A stretch of 9,183 nt of DNA from an uncultured Coriobacteriales bacterium (GCA_947305035.1 CAMZCV010000028.1:1-9183), one strand, 5' to 3'. Shown: positions 1 through 5,759, counted from the stretch's first letter. Notes: generated from the letters alone by a model not told the origin. Made by a program: numbers and translations.

Positions 1-487
1 CGGTGAACTTGTAGATGAAGATGCCGACCGTGGGCGCGATGGCCATAGCAAGATAGGCGCGCTGCCGCTCGCCTCCCGAAAGGTCACGCACCAGGGCGTG
101 TCGTAGCTCCCAGACGTCGGTGAGCTCCATTGCCTGCTGGATGGCACTGCGGTCCGCTCTCGAGAGCGACTGCAGGGGGCCCAGACGGGCAAAACGCCCG
201 TGCCCCACCAGCGTGTGCACGCTCATGGCGGGTGTCGAAAGCGTCTGGGGCAGGTACGCCACACGGCGCGCACGCTCACGGTGAGAGAGTGAGCGCAGCT
301 CATCGCCGTCCAGCCGGATGCTGCCCCCATAGGGCAGCACGCCCACCAACGCTCGCAGAAGCGTCGACTTTCCGCAGCCGTTGCGTCCGATTACCGCAGT
401 TATCCTGCCTCGGGGCAGCGTGAGTTCGTCCACCCGCAACAGGACTTGTTCGCCATATCCCAGCGTCACCTCGCGCAGCTCGATCAT
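1..487 (-). CDS. FecE-type ABC importer ATPase (partial, 3' end outside window)
   Basis: Cytoplasmic ATPase expected to power the neighbouring permease. The visible 161 residues hold a Walker A motif GRNGCGKST (34-42), the Q-loop glutamine in YLPQ (Q81) and the ABC signature LSGGERQR (136-143), in the order and spacing of iron-siderophore/haem/cobalamin importer ATPases. The ATG (487-485) overlaps the permease TGA as ATGA, which indicates translational coupling and fixes the start. One thing is odd. After the helix AYLAMAIA (to residue 151), family members normally continue into a Walker B strand ending DEPT. Here the frame instead reads PTVGIFIYKFT up to the window edge, which does not resemble Walker B. 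The gene may be truncated or rearranged there, or the sequence may be chimeric. The family call rests on the N-terminal two thirds and is secure; whether the protein is functional is not. Confidence 0.88.
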   Translation of the reverse strand, partial: MIELREVTLGYGEQVLLRVDELTLPRGRITAVIGRNGCGKSTLLRALVGVLPYGGSIRLDGDELRSLSHRERARRVAYLPQTLSTPAMSVHTLVGHGRFARLGPLQSLSRADRSAIQQAMELTDVWELRHALVRDLSGGERQRAYLAMAIAPTVGIFIYKFT

Positions 488-1482
488 CGCGGTCGCCTCC
501 TGCGCATGAGCAGCATGATGAAGAACGGCGCACCCAGGAGTGAGAGCAAGAGGCCAGCGGGCAGTTCGTAGGGGAAGAAGAGCACGCGAGCGAGCAGGTC
601 ACACGTTACCAACAGCACCGCGCCCCAAATCGCGCAGAGGGGCAGGCCCCACCTAAGTCCGCATCTCACCGCCATGCGTACGAGATTGGGCACCATGAGG
701 CCCACAAAGCCGAGCATCCCGCACACACTGACCGCTGCCGCCGCAAGGGTCGCCGCGCATACGATGGCCACCACGCGATGGCGCCGCACGTCAAGACCAA
801 GGCCGATAGCCGTCTCATCGCCAAGCGCCAGCAGGTCAAGGCCCGGAGCAAGAAGGAGAGCTGCCCCAAGGCCCGCCACCATGAACGGAGCAGAGAGGGT
901 CAGCTGTGACACCGTGGCACCCGTGAGACCTCCCAGACTGAAGGCCAGCTTGTCCACCACCGTCTTGGGCCAGATGGTCACGATGGCGTTCGAGCCAGCA
1001 CTCATGAGGCTCGACACCGCGACACCCGCCAGCACGAGCGTCGTGCGTGCCGCCCCGGCACGACGCGCCACCAGATACACCATGAGCGTCGAAACGAGCG
1101 CACCGACAAGCGCCATGAGCTGCCGCGCGACCCCACTAAACGGAAAGAGCAGCGTCCCAGCCAACGCAAAGAAGCCAGCGCCTGCATTGATCCCCATCAC
1201 CTGGGGCGAGGCAAGATCGTTGTCGAGGGCGGCCTGCAGCAGGGCTCCCGACACGGCCAGCGAGACTCCGCAGGCACAGGCGGCCAACACGCGCGGAAGG
1301 CGCACGCCCCACACGATGAGGTGCGCCGAGGACGAGGTTGCCGCGCCGGTGAGAGCGTGCCACGCCTCCGCCGTGGAGAGCGCACCTGTCCCGGCGAGAA
1401 GAGACGCCTCCATTGCCAGCGCAAGGCAGAGCCCACCCGCTACGAGCGCCAACACCGCGCGTCGGCTTGCGTCGGCGGCCAC
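484..1482 (-). CDS. FecCD-family ABC importer permease
   Basis: Polytopic inner-membrane permease of the BtuC/FecCD family, which moves iron-siderophores, haem or cobalamin. At 332 residues it has the usual length. Family landmarks are RLPRVLA (61-67), ASPQVMGINAGAGFFAL (91-107), GSNAIVTIWP (163-172), a GDETAIGLGLDV segment (221-232) at the expected coupling-helix position, GFVGLMVPNLVR (258-269, often VPH in relatives) and ELPAG...LGAPFFIMLL (306-325). About ten hydrophobic segments are visible. I chose GTG at 1482-1480 because AAGGA lies 4 nt upstream. A TTG at 1518-1516, directly after the stop of the binding-protein gene, would add 12 residues. Open frame continues further upstream, but it only overlaps the binding-protein gene. 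The stop overlaps the ATPase start (ATGA). Substrate cannot be read from sequence. Confidence 0.93.
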   Translation of the reverse strand: MAADASRRAVLALVAGGLCLALAMEASLLAGTGALSTAEAWHALTGAATSSSAHLIVWGVRLPRVLAACACGVSLAVSGALLQAALDNDLASPQVMGINAGAGFFALAGTLLFPFSGVARQLMALVGALVSTLMVYLVARRAGAARTTLVLAGVAVSSLMSAGSNAIVTIWPKTVVDKLAFSLGGLTGATVSQLTLSAPFMVAGLGAALLLAPGLDLLALGDETAIGLGLDVRRHRVVAIVCAATLAAAAVSVCGMLGFVGLMVPNLVRMAVRCGLRWGLPLCAIWGAVLLVTCDLLARVLFFPYELPAGLLLSLLGAPFFIMLLMRRRRPR

Positions 1483-1519
1483 GTCGTCCTTATCGCCCCT
1501 GTCGCCCTGAGCTCGCAAG

Positions 1520-2494
1520 CTATGCCCACGATCCGTACAGCACCTGCGAGAGATATGCGTAGGCCTCGCCCCACTTGGCGTTGGGCTTGTACTGGAAGAG
1601 CTCCTTGGACAGCACGACCACATGGCCGTTCTTGGTGGCCGAGAGCTCGCTCCACACCGGATTCTGAGAGAAGGCCTCCTCGTAAGCCTTCTGCGCCTCG
1701 GCCTCGTCGCCTTGGTACACGACAAAGATCCAGTCGGGATCCGCGTCGGCGATTGCCTCAAGCGAAAGGTCGTCAAGCGCCGAGGTGTCGTCGGCCACAT
1801 TGGAAAGGCCGAGGTCATCCAGCATGTCGCACGTAAAGTTGTCGCTCTTGAGCACCTTGTTCTTTGTCGCGGAGGTCCTGAGCGCCAGATAGGTGCCACC
1901 CGCCTCATGCGTGGCGTTGGCAATGACGCTCTCTATCTGCGTGCGCACGTCTGCCACGTTCTGCTGATACAGGTCATCGCGCCCCGTCGCCGCAGTGAGC
2001 TGCTGCATGACAGTGTCGTAGTCGTCGAACGAGTCGATATTTACCACCAGCACGGGAATGCCCGCCTCGTCCAAGCTCTGGTGCAACTCCTTGTGGACGG
2101 AGAGGTCCTCGGTCAGCATGACCAGGTCGGGCTCACAGGCTACAACCTGCTCCAGGCTCGGCTTTGACAGAGTGCCAATGCTTACGCAGTCCCCGGCGAG
2201 GGAGGGAAGGTCGAGCGCGTCATCGGTCGTGCCCACCAGCTGGCCTCCCGCAAGCAGCCACATCTCGCCTACGGAACGCGAGAGTGCCACCACGCGCGAG
2301 GAAGAAGTGATGCTGGCGAGGGGATCTAGGCTGGTATCGGCGGGGGCGTTATTCTTGGTGGAGGCAGCCTGCTCAGTCTGTCCGGGCTTGGTGTTATCCT
2401 CGGAGGACGTCGGCTTAGTCTGCTGCGCACAGCCCGCGGCAAAGAGCAGGCACATTCCAAGCGTCAGCACCACCAGCAACCTTTTTGCATGCAT
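1520..2494 (-). CDS. Periplasmic-binding-protein-like lipoprotein of a metal-chelate/haem/corrinoid importer
   Basis: Substrate-capturing lipoprotein of the FecB/BtuF (Peripla_BP_2) type, anchored outside the membrane. The 324-residue product starts with a lipoprotein signal (KR at 4-5, hydrophobic 6-20, lipobox AAGC with C22 as lipidated cysteine), followed by a Ser/Thr/Gln/Asn-rich linker (about 23-60). The first lobe carries RVVALSRSVGEMWLLAGG (67-84) and SLEQVVACEPDLVML (113-127). The second carries SLEAIADADPDWIFVVY (244-260). These are the two classic lobe motifs of the family. I chose the ATG at 2494 rather than an in-frame start 15 codons upstream because GGAGG lies 5 nt before it and the signal peptide begins there. 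It lies 48 nt after the chelatase stop and 37 nt before the permease GTG, so the genes are probably cotranscribed. The ligand is unknown. Confidence 0.93.
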   Translation of the reverse strand: MHAKRLLVVLTLGMCLLFAAGCAQQTKPTSSEDNTKPGQTEQAASTKNNAPADTSLDPLASITSSSRVVALSRSVGEMWLLAGGQLVGTTDDALDLPSLAGDCVSIGTLSKPSLEQVVACEPDLVMLTEDLSVHKELHQSLDEAGIPVLVVNIDSFDDYDTVMQQLTAATGRDDLYQQNVADVRTQIESVIANATHEAGGTYLALRTSATKNKVLKSDNFTCDMLDDLGLSNVADDTSALDDLSLEAIADADPDWIFVVYQGDEAEAQKAYEEAFSQNPVWSELSATKNGHVVVLSKELFQYKPNAKWGEAYAYLSQVLYGSWA

Positions 2495-2542
2495 GTCATC
2501 CTCCGCCCATGGGTAGCTTGCGTGGGTTTTAGCATACACCCT

Positions 2543-3334
2543 TTAGACGGATGCCCATCCGTCGTGGGAGGCACAGGAAGCATGGTTGAGGAACAGGGCG
2601 CGGATGGGTGCATGCTCGAGGAGACCGCGCCGCTCGCAGCGAGCCTCCAGGCCCGCAGCGCACAGACGGCTGACCCAGCTCGCCTCTTGGGCGCCCGCGA
2701 GCTCGCACGACACATGGCTCCCCGCCGTGAGCAGAAGGGGGACGAGCGTCACTGTGTGGGTATTGGAAGGCAGGCGGTGCAAAAGCCCTTCTACGCCATC
2801 GGAGTGGTGGAGCGTGGTGACCAGCGCATCTGAGCGCCCCTCGTCCGCAAGTGCTGCCGCCACGAGCGCAAAGGCTTGCTCGGTACGCGCGCCAGACCCG
2901 TGTCCGACACAGACCATAGCCCCGCCCTCCATCGGCGCATGGCACACGCAGAGCTCGTGGGCTACGACAGCCGCATCCTCCGCCGACGCGATTAGCGGCG
3001 CACCAACACAAACGCGGGCAAAGCCGTCTGTCTGCAGCTGTACCTCCTCCAACAAAGCGTCGAGGACCTTGCCCTCCGCCACAAGGCAGGGCTGCACCAA
3101 GAGGTCTTCGCGCCCTTCGGCACGCAGTTGTCGCAACGCCTCAGCGGGACCAGGCATTCCCTCACCACGAGCTTGCAGCACGCGGCGTACCTTGGGGCTC
3201 ATGTAGGCCTCCATCACCCGACGCCGGGGAAACGCGGCTGCAGCCTCGCTTGCCAACGCCCCTATTCCTCGCGCACGGGCCTCGGCGTGGGTCGTGCCAT
3301 AGCTCGCCAACAGCAGCGCCTGCTTGACCGTCAT
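2543..3334 (-). CDS. cbiK: CbiK-type sirohydrochlorin cobaltochelatase-like protein
   Basis: CbiK-family class II chelatase. The family inserts Co2+ into sirohydrochlorin (factor II) in the anaerobic cobalamin pathway; relatives act on iron or haem. The product has 263 residues, the usual family length, with no signal peptide, so it should be cytoplasmic. Visible family blocks are the N-terminal ALLLASYGTTHAEA (6-19), PCLVAEG (82-88), the VCVGHGSG strand (141-148) with H145, and LVPLLLTAGSHV (197-208) with H207, followed by a C-terminal AGLEARCE...APIRALFLNHA region. H145 and H207 fall at the positions I recall for the two metal-binding histidines of Salmonella CbiK. The third ligand, Glu175, is missing: residues 173-178 read TTLHHS. 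Start: the ATG at 3334 has AGAGGT 6 nt upstream, better than an ATG 8 codons earlier. It is the first gene of the importer operon, which makes a role in haem or iron handling as plausible as one in B12 synthesis. Confidence 0.85.
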   Translation of the reverse strand: MTVKQALLLASYGTTHAEARARGIGALASEAAAAFPRRRVMEAYMSPKVRRVLQARGEGMPGPAEALRQLRAEGREDLLVQPCLVAEGKVLDALLEEVQLQTDGFARVCVGAPLIASAEDAAVVAHELCVCHAPMEGGAMVCVGHGSGARTEQAFALVAAALADEGRSDALVTTLHHSDGVEGLLHRLPSNTHTVTLVPLLLTAGSHVSCELAGAQEASWVSRLCAAGLEARCERRGLLEHAPIRALFLNHASCASHDGWASV

Positions 3335-3352
3335 CGGCTTACCTCTGCATCT

Positions 3353-3392
3353 GAACACACTCCCAAAAAACGTTGTCTAGGGCAATGTGTTC
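3353..3392. promoter_or_regulatory. Inverted repeat in the gap before cbiK (candidate operator)
   Basis: GAACACA (3353-3359) and TGTGTTC (3386-3392) are perfect inverted copies, and inside them CCC (3362-3364) faces GGG (3380-3382). The element fills most of the 68-nt gap between the membrane-protein stop and the cbiK start, just upstream of the cbiK ribosome binding site. No T-run follows on either strand, so an intrinsic terminator is unlikely. A repressor site or an RNA structure in the cbiK leader is possible. I see no convincing -35/-10 pair nearby. It could be chance in part, since only 7+3 bp are paired. Confidence 0.35.
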
Positions 3393-3402
3393 GGTACCAT
3401 CG

Positions 3403-3750
3403 TCACGTGCTCACGTCGGTTTCGATCGACTGCCACCAAGTGTAGAGCATCGAGCCGGTCATGATGCACGCGACCGCGAACAGCAGAAACGCCACCAGGC
3501 AGAGGATTGTAGGCCGTACGAACTCCTTGAGGTGCATCTCGCGGAGCGTCTTGTCGCGCACGTGGCCCCAGAGGATGCGGATGACATCTATCAGTGCGAT
3601 GCCGCTTACCACCAGCGAGGCAAGAAACACCGGAAACGCGGGGCTCGTCACAAACTCCACCGTGGCGGCGAACGCGACGGTTAGAAGCATTCCTACCAGC
3701 ATGAACGGCCAGAGGACAAGCATCAGCAGGATGATGGAGAACCCAGCCAT
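3403..3750 (-). CDS. Small membrane protein of unknown function
   Basis: I do not recognise this 115-residue protein. Hydrophobic stretches at about 4-30, 38-60 and 80-106 predict three membrane helices. Between the second and third is a charged loop (WGHVRDKTLREMHLKEF, 61-77), likely cytoplasmic because it is rich in K and R. The tail WWQSIETDVST is short and polar. ATG at 3750 is preferred, with GGGAG 7 nt upstream; a GTG one codon earlier is possible. The gene lies upstream of the chelatase-importer operon on the same strand, 68 nt away. Cotranscription is possible, but the inverted repeat in the gap may mark separate control. Its start codon shares one base with the stop of a possible 21-codon leader ORF. 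A real gene is likely from the coherent membrane topology and the ribosome binding site. Confidence 0.65.
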   Translation of the reverse strand: MAGFSIILLMLVLWPFMLVGMLLTVAFAATVEFVTSPAFPVFLASLVVSGIALIDVIRILWGHVRDKTLREMHLKEFVRPTILCLVAFLLFAVACIMTGSMLYTWWQSIETDVST

Positions 3751-3815
3751 CACACGGCTCCCTTCGAGACGATTCCTCCGCTAAGGCATCTTGGTGCACG
3801 TGAATGATCCACCAT
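3750..3815 (-). CDS. Possible 21-codon leader peptide overlapping the downstream start
   Basis: A short ORF reads MVDHSRAPRCLSGGIVSKGAV. Its ATG (3815-3813) has AAAGGGAG ending 3 nt upstream, slightly close. Its TGA (3752-3750) shares one base with the ATG of the membrane-protein gene in the arrangement TGATG, a common sign of translational coupling. No family can be named and the peptide has no hydrophobic segment. It may be a regulatory leader or a chance ORF; at 21 codons chance is a serious alternative. Confidence 0.3.
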   Translation of the reverse strand: MVDHSRAPRCLSGGIVSKGAV

Positions 3816-3836
3816 GGTCTCCCTTTGCTCAATAAT

Positions 3837-3877
3837 CGAGATGACTGGATTCGAAGCAGTAATCTCATTTGGGAGAA
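3837..3877 (-). other. Decayed second copy of the tRNA 3' segment (old attachment-site scar)
   Basis: These 41 bp align without gaps to 3959-3999, the better preserved tRNA 3' segment, with 27 of 41 identical. The shared block GACTGGATTCGAA covers the T arm and is unbroken. The T stem has a mismatch (CTGC/CCAG on the minus strand), there is no CCA, and the anticodon-loop part has drifted, so it cannot be a functional tRNA. Both copies point the same way and lie 122 bp apart. The simplest reading is an earlier integration scar at the same site. A remnant of a different tRNA with the common T-arm sequence is the alternative. Confidence 0.5.
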
Positions 3878-3911
3878 TGGCACAGATTAGCGGGTCGTTT
3901 GTGGCATTTGC

Positions 3912-3942
3912 AAAAAAGGTCGCCGGCGTACTGCCAGCGACC
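3912..3942 (-). terminator. Rho-independent terminator behind the tRNA fragment
   Basis: On the minus strand GGTCGCTGGC (3942-3933) pairs with GCCGGCGACC (3927-3918) over 10 bp with one G-U pair and a 5-nt loop, followed at once by six T (3917-3912). It starts 12 nt after the CCA end of the tRNA fragment on the same strand, so it is most likely the original terminator of that tRNA gene. It would now stop minus-strand transcription coming out of the element before it reaches the membrane-protein gene. Confidence 0.85.
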
Positions 3943-3954
3943 TCCTCGTGAGCC

Positions 3955-3999
3955 TGGTCGGGACGACTGGATTCGAACCAGCGGCCTCACGGTCCCGAA
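3955..3999 (-). other. tRNA-Pro(CGG) 3' fragment, putative left attachment site
   Basis: Read on the minus strand: anticodon loop TTCGGGA (3999-3993, anticodon CGG), 3' anticodon stem CCGTG (3992-3988), variable AGGCC, T arm GCTGG-TTCGAAT-CCAGT (3982-3966), acceptor 3' strand CGTCCCG (3965-3959), discriminator A and CCA (3957-3955). Homology stops exactly at the 5' side of the anticodon loop: the expected stem partner CACGG is replaced by unrelated sequence, and no 5' acceptor strand CGGGACG is found on the minus strand nearby. A tRNA 3' half cut at the anticodon loop beside an integrase is the known signature of tyrosine-recombinase integration. The intact tRNA should lie at the other, unseen end of the element. 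Confidence 0.82.
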
Positions 4000-4106
4000 A
4001 AAGTTCCAGCGCTCAAAGATAGGCTTTACCGTTCTGGCCGTCAAGTCACTTTTCGGTATTTGACCTGCAGTTTTGTCAGCATCGACCGTTTCCGTCGAGT
4101 ATTGTC

Positions 4107-4198
4107 CCTTCCATCACTGGACGGGCGTTTGTGGCCAGTTTGTGGCCAGTCGAGACCGCGTTTTGTGGCCACTCCCGAACGCCCAAGTCGATGGAAGG
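4107..4198 (+). promoter_or_regulatory. Nested inverted repeat in the int leader, overlapping its ribosome binding site
   Basis: CCTTCCATC (4107-4115) is the perfect complement of GATGGAAGG (4190-4198), and inside it GGGCGTT (4123-4129) is the complement of AACGCCC (4178-4184). The unpaired spacers are 7 and 5 nt, and 48 nt lie within the inner pair. The right outer arm contains most of the AAGGA that serves as ribosome binding site for int. In RNA this could form a long stem that hides the binding site; in DNA it could be a cruciform or a paired protein-binding region. The remaining leader (4000-4106) holds no gene or clear promoter that I can see. Confidence 0.6.
4128..4171 (+). repeat. Three direct repeats TTTGTGGCCA (candidate integrase arm-type sites)
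   Basis: TTTGTGGCCA occurs exactly at 4128-4137, 4139-4148 and 4162-4171. The steps of 11 and 23 bp are close to one and two helical turns, so all copies face roughly the same side of DNA. They lie between the attachment scar and int, inside the nested inverted repeat. The integrase has an N-terminal region resembling the arm-binding AP2-like fold, so arm sites are the best reading. Binding sites for the two small HTH proteins are the alternative. A partial match, TTTGTGGC at 3898-3905, lies on the far side of the scar. Confidence 0.65.
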
Positions 4199-4207
4199 AC
4201 GCAGCCT

Positions 4208-5422
4208 ATGAAGCCCATGAAGTACTCGAACCCCTCCGTGAGGGACCGTGGCGGCGGACACTGGCAGGCCCGCTTCAGGTACAAGGAGGGAGACAAGTGG
4301 CGGACCCTCTCCAGGAACCTAGAGGCGACGTCGAAGAGGGACGCGAACAAGAAGGCGACCCAGCTTCACAGGCAGCTCGAGGAGGAGGCTGAGCGCGCCA
4401 AGCTCCGGGTGCTGCTCGTCATGGACGAGGACGAGGCCGTCTTGGAGAGGTTCCTGGAGAAGTACATCTCCGGGATCGAGGGCTCGGGGCAGATCGAGAG
4501 GACGACCGCCGCGGGATACCGCTCCTCGGCCGCGCACATCTGCAGGTACCTCGGGGACGTCAGGATCGACGACATCACCGCCGACATGATCGTCACGATG
4601 CAGAGGAGGCTCCTCACGGAGGACGGCCTGTGCTCTGACTCCGTGGCCAAGGACCACCGGCTGCTCAAGCAGGCCCTGTCCTACGCCGTGGAGACCGGGG
4701 CCCTCGCCAAGAGCCCCTTCACGAAGTCGCTCAAGGCGCCGAAGAGGCGGCGGCGCGAGCCGAACGCCCTCGACGACTCCGAGCGCCAGAGGCTTCTGGC
4801 CGCGCTCGACTCCATGGTCGACAGCGAGCTCACCCTCGCGGTGCGCCTCGGGCTCTCCGCCGGCCTCAGGCGCGAGGAGATATGCGGGCTCAGGTGGCGC
4901 GACGTCGACTTCCAGAGGGACCTCATCCTCGTCAGGAACGCGGTAACCGAGGCGGCCGGGCACAGCTTCGAGAAGGGGCCGAAGTCCGAGACCAGCCGGC
5001 GCGACATCCCCCTCGAGCCGGACCTCAAGGCGAGGCTCGAGGCCAAGTACAAGAGGGTGCTCGCCTCATCCGGCAAGGCCAAGGCCGCGAGCCGCTACGT
5101 CATCGAGACCTCCGAGGGCAGGTGGTACCTGCCCAGCCGCCTGGGGAAGGAGTTCTCGTCGCTCGCCAGGTCTCTCGACCTGGTGGGCACCACCGGCAAG
5201 CGCGTCACCCTGCACGACCTACGGCACACCTACGCGACCTTCCTCATCGCACGAGGCGTCGACGTCAAGACCGTCGCGTCGCTCATGGGCCACGCCGACG
5301 CGACGGTGACGCTCAACGTCTACGCGAGCGCCGACCCGACGGCACGCCAGCAGGCGGCGGACGTCGTCGCCGAGGCGATGGCGGAGAGGGCCCCGAAGGG
5401 CCCGTTTTCGCTCGTTTCGTGA
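4208..5422 (+). CDS. int: Tyrosine recombinase (phage/ICE-type integrase)
   Basis: Site-specific recombinase that should integrate and excise the element at the tRNA site. The 404-residue product has a basic N-terminal segment (about 18-60, HWQARFRYKEGDKWRT...) like arm-binding AP2-like domains, a core-binding helical domain (about 76-170) and a catalytic domain (about 188-390). All expected catalytic residues are present: R221 in SAGLRREEI, K259 in GPKSETSRRDIPL, H336 and R339 in HDLRHTYATF, H362 in LMGHAD and nucleophile Y372 in TLNVYAS. Start: the ATG at 4208 has AAGGA 8 nt upstream. The frame stays open back to 4073, but that stretch holds the repeats and no domain. Arginine is mostly AGG (11 of the first 18 Arg codons), unlike the chelatase gene to the left. 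It appears intact and possibly active. Confidence 0.95.
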   Translation: MKPMKYSNPSVRDRGGGHWQARFRYKEGDKWRTLSRNLEATSKRDANKKATQLHRQLEEEAERAKLRVLLVMDEDEAVLERFLEKYISGIEGSGQIERTTAAGYRSSAAHICRYLGDVRIDDITADMIVTMQRRLLTEDGLCSDSVAKDHRLLKQALSYAVETGALAKSPFTKSLKAPKRRRREPNALDDSERQRLLAALDSMVDSELTLAVRLGLSAGLRREEICGLRWRDVDFQRDLILVRNAVTEAAGHSFEKGPKSETSRRDIPLEPDLKARLEAKYKRVLASSGKAKAASRYVIETSEGRWYLPSRLGKEFSSLARSLDLVGTTGKRVTLHDLRHTYATFLIARGVDVKTVASLMGHADATVTLNVYASADPTARQQAADVVAEAMAERAPKGPFSLVS

Positions 5423-5534
5423 AGCGGATACCACGGGATGCCTGCAGACACTTCCGACAGCACGGCCAGCACACGAGAGAGCGGCCAAGGCATAGCCTCA
5501 AGCATGTCACGGCACCAGAAGGAAGGAGCAGGAA

Positions 5535-5759
5535 ATGATGGAAGCAGCAAGGCCAGCCAGCGCGCTGCGGGACAACTCCGCCCTCAGGGACAGGCCGGAG
5601 TGGCTGTCGCCGAGGGACATCGCGGAGGTGTTCGGGGTGGGAAAGAGCAAGTCCTACGAGATCTGCGCCGCCCTGCCGCACATCTACGTCGGGCGCAACA
5701 TCCGCGTCAACAGGCAGACGGTGGCCAAGGAGATCCTGGAGAAGGGCAGGCTGCCGTAG
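5535..5759 (+). CDS. AlpA/excisionase-like small DNA-binding protein (copy 1)
   Basis: A 74-residue protein with a MerR/AlpA-like winged-helix layout. EWLSPRDIAEVFGVGKSKSYEIC (22-44) fits the helix-turn-helix, followed by LPHIYVGRNIRV (47-58) as the wing and a C-terminal helix TVAKEILEKG. Such proteins act as excisionases or transcriptional regulators in integrative elements. It lies 112 nt downstream of int on the same strand and has its own ribosome binding site (AAGGAG about 6-7 nt before ATG 5535; a second ATG follows at once). Its last 65 residues are 65% identical (42 of 65) to the product of the next gene, so the two are tandem paralogues. Which one promotes excision cannot be told. 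Confidence 0.85.
   Translation: MMEAARPASALRDNSALRDRPEWLSPRDIAEVFGVGKSKSYEICAALPHIYVGRNIRVNRQTVAKEILEKGRLP

Noticed and set aside
1483..1923. N-terminal extension of the FecCD permease frame
   Set aside because: The extension overlaps the well-supported binding-protein gene in another frame and translates to low-complexity arginine/threonine/serine-rich sequence. The family length fits a start near 1482-1518.
3335..3402. Cobalamin riboswitch before cbiK
   Set aside because: Only 68 nt separate the genes, too short for the usual element, and I see no B12-box-like sequence.
4128..4171. Start of a CRISPR array
   Set aside because: Repeats are only 10 bp with 1- and 13-bp gaps, and no cas gene is present; arm-type protein sites fit better.
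4073..4207. Upstream start for the integrase, adding 45 residues
   Set aside because: The added part has no domain, covers the direct and inverted repeats and lacks a good ribosome binding site; ATG 4208 has AAGGA at 8 nt.
5423..5534. Extra small gene between int and the first HTH gene
   Set aside because: I find only the ribosome binding site of the next gene; open frames here run into the HTH gene out of frame and lack their own start signals.
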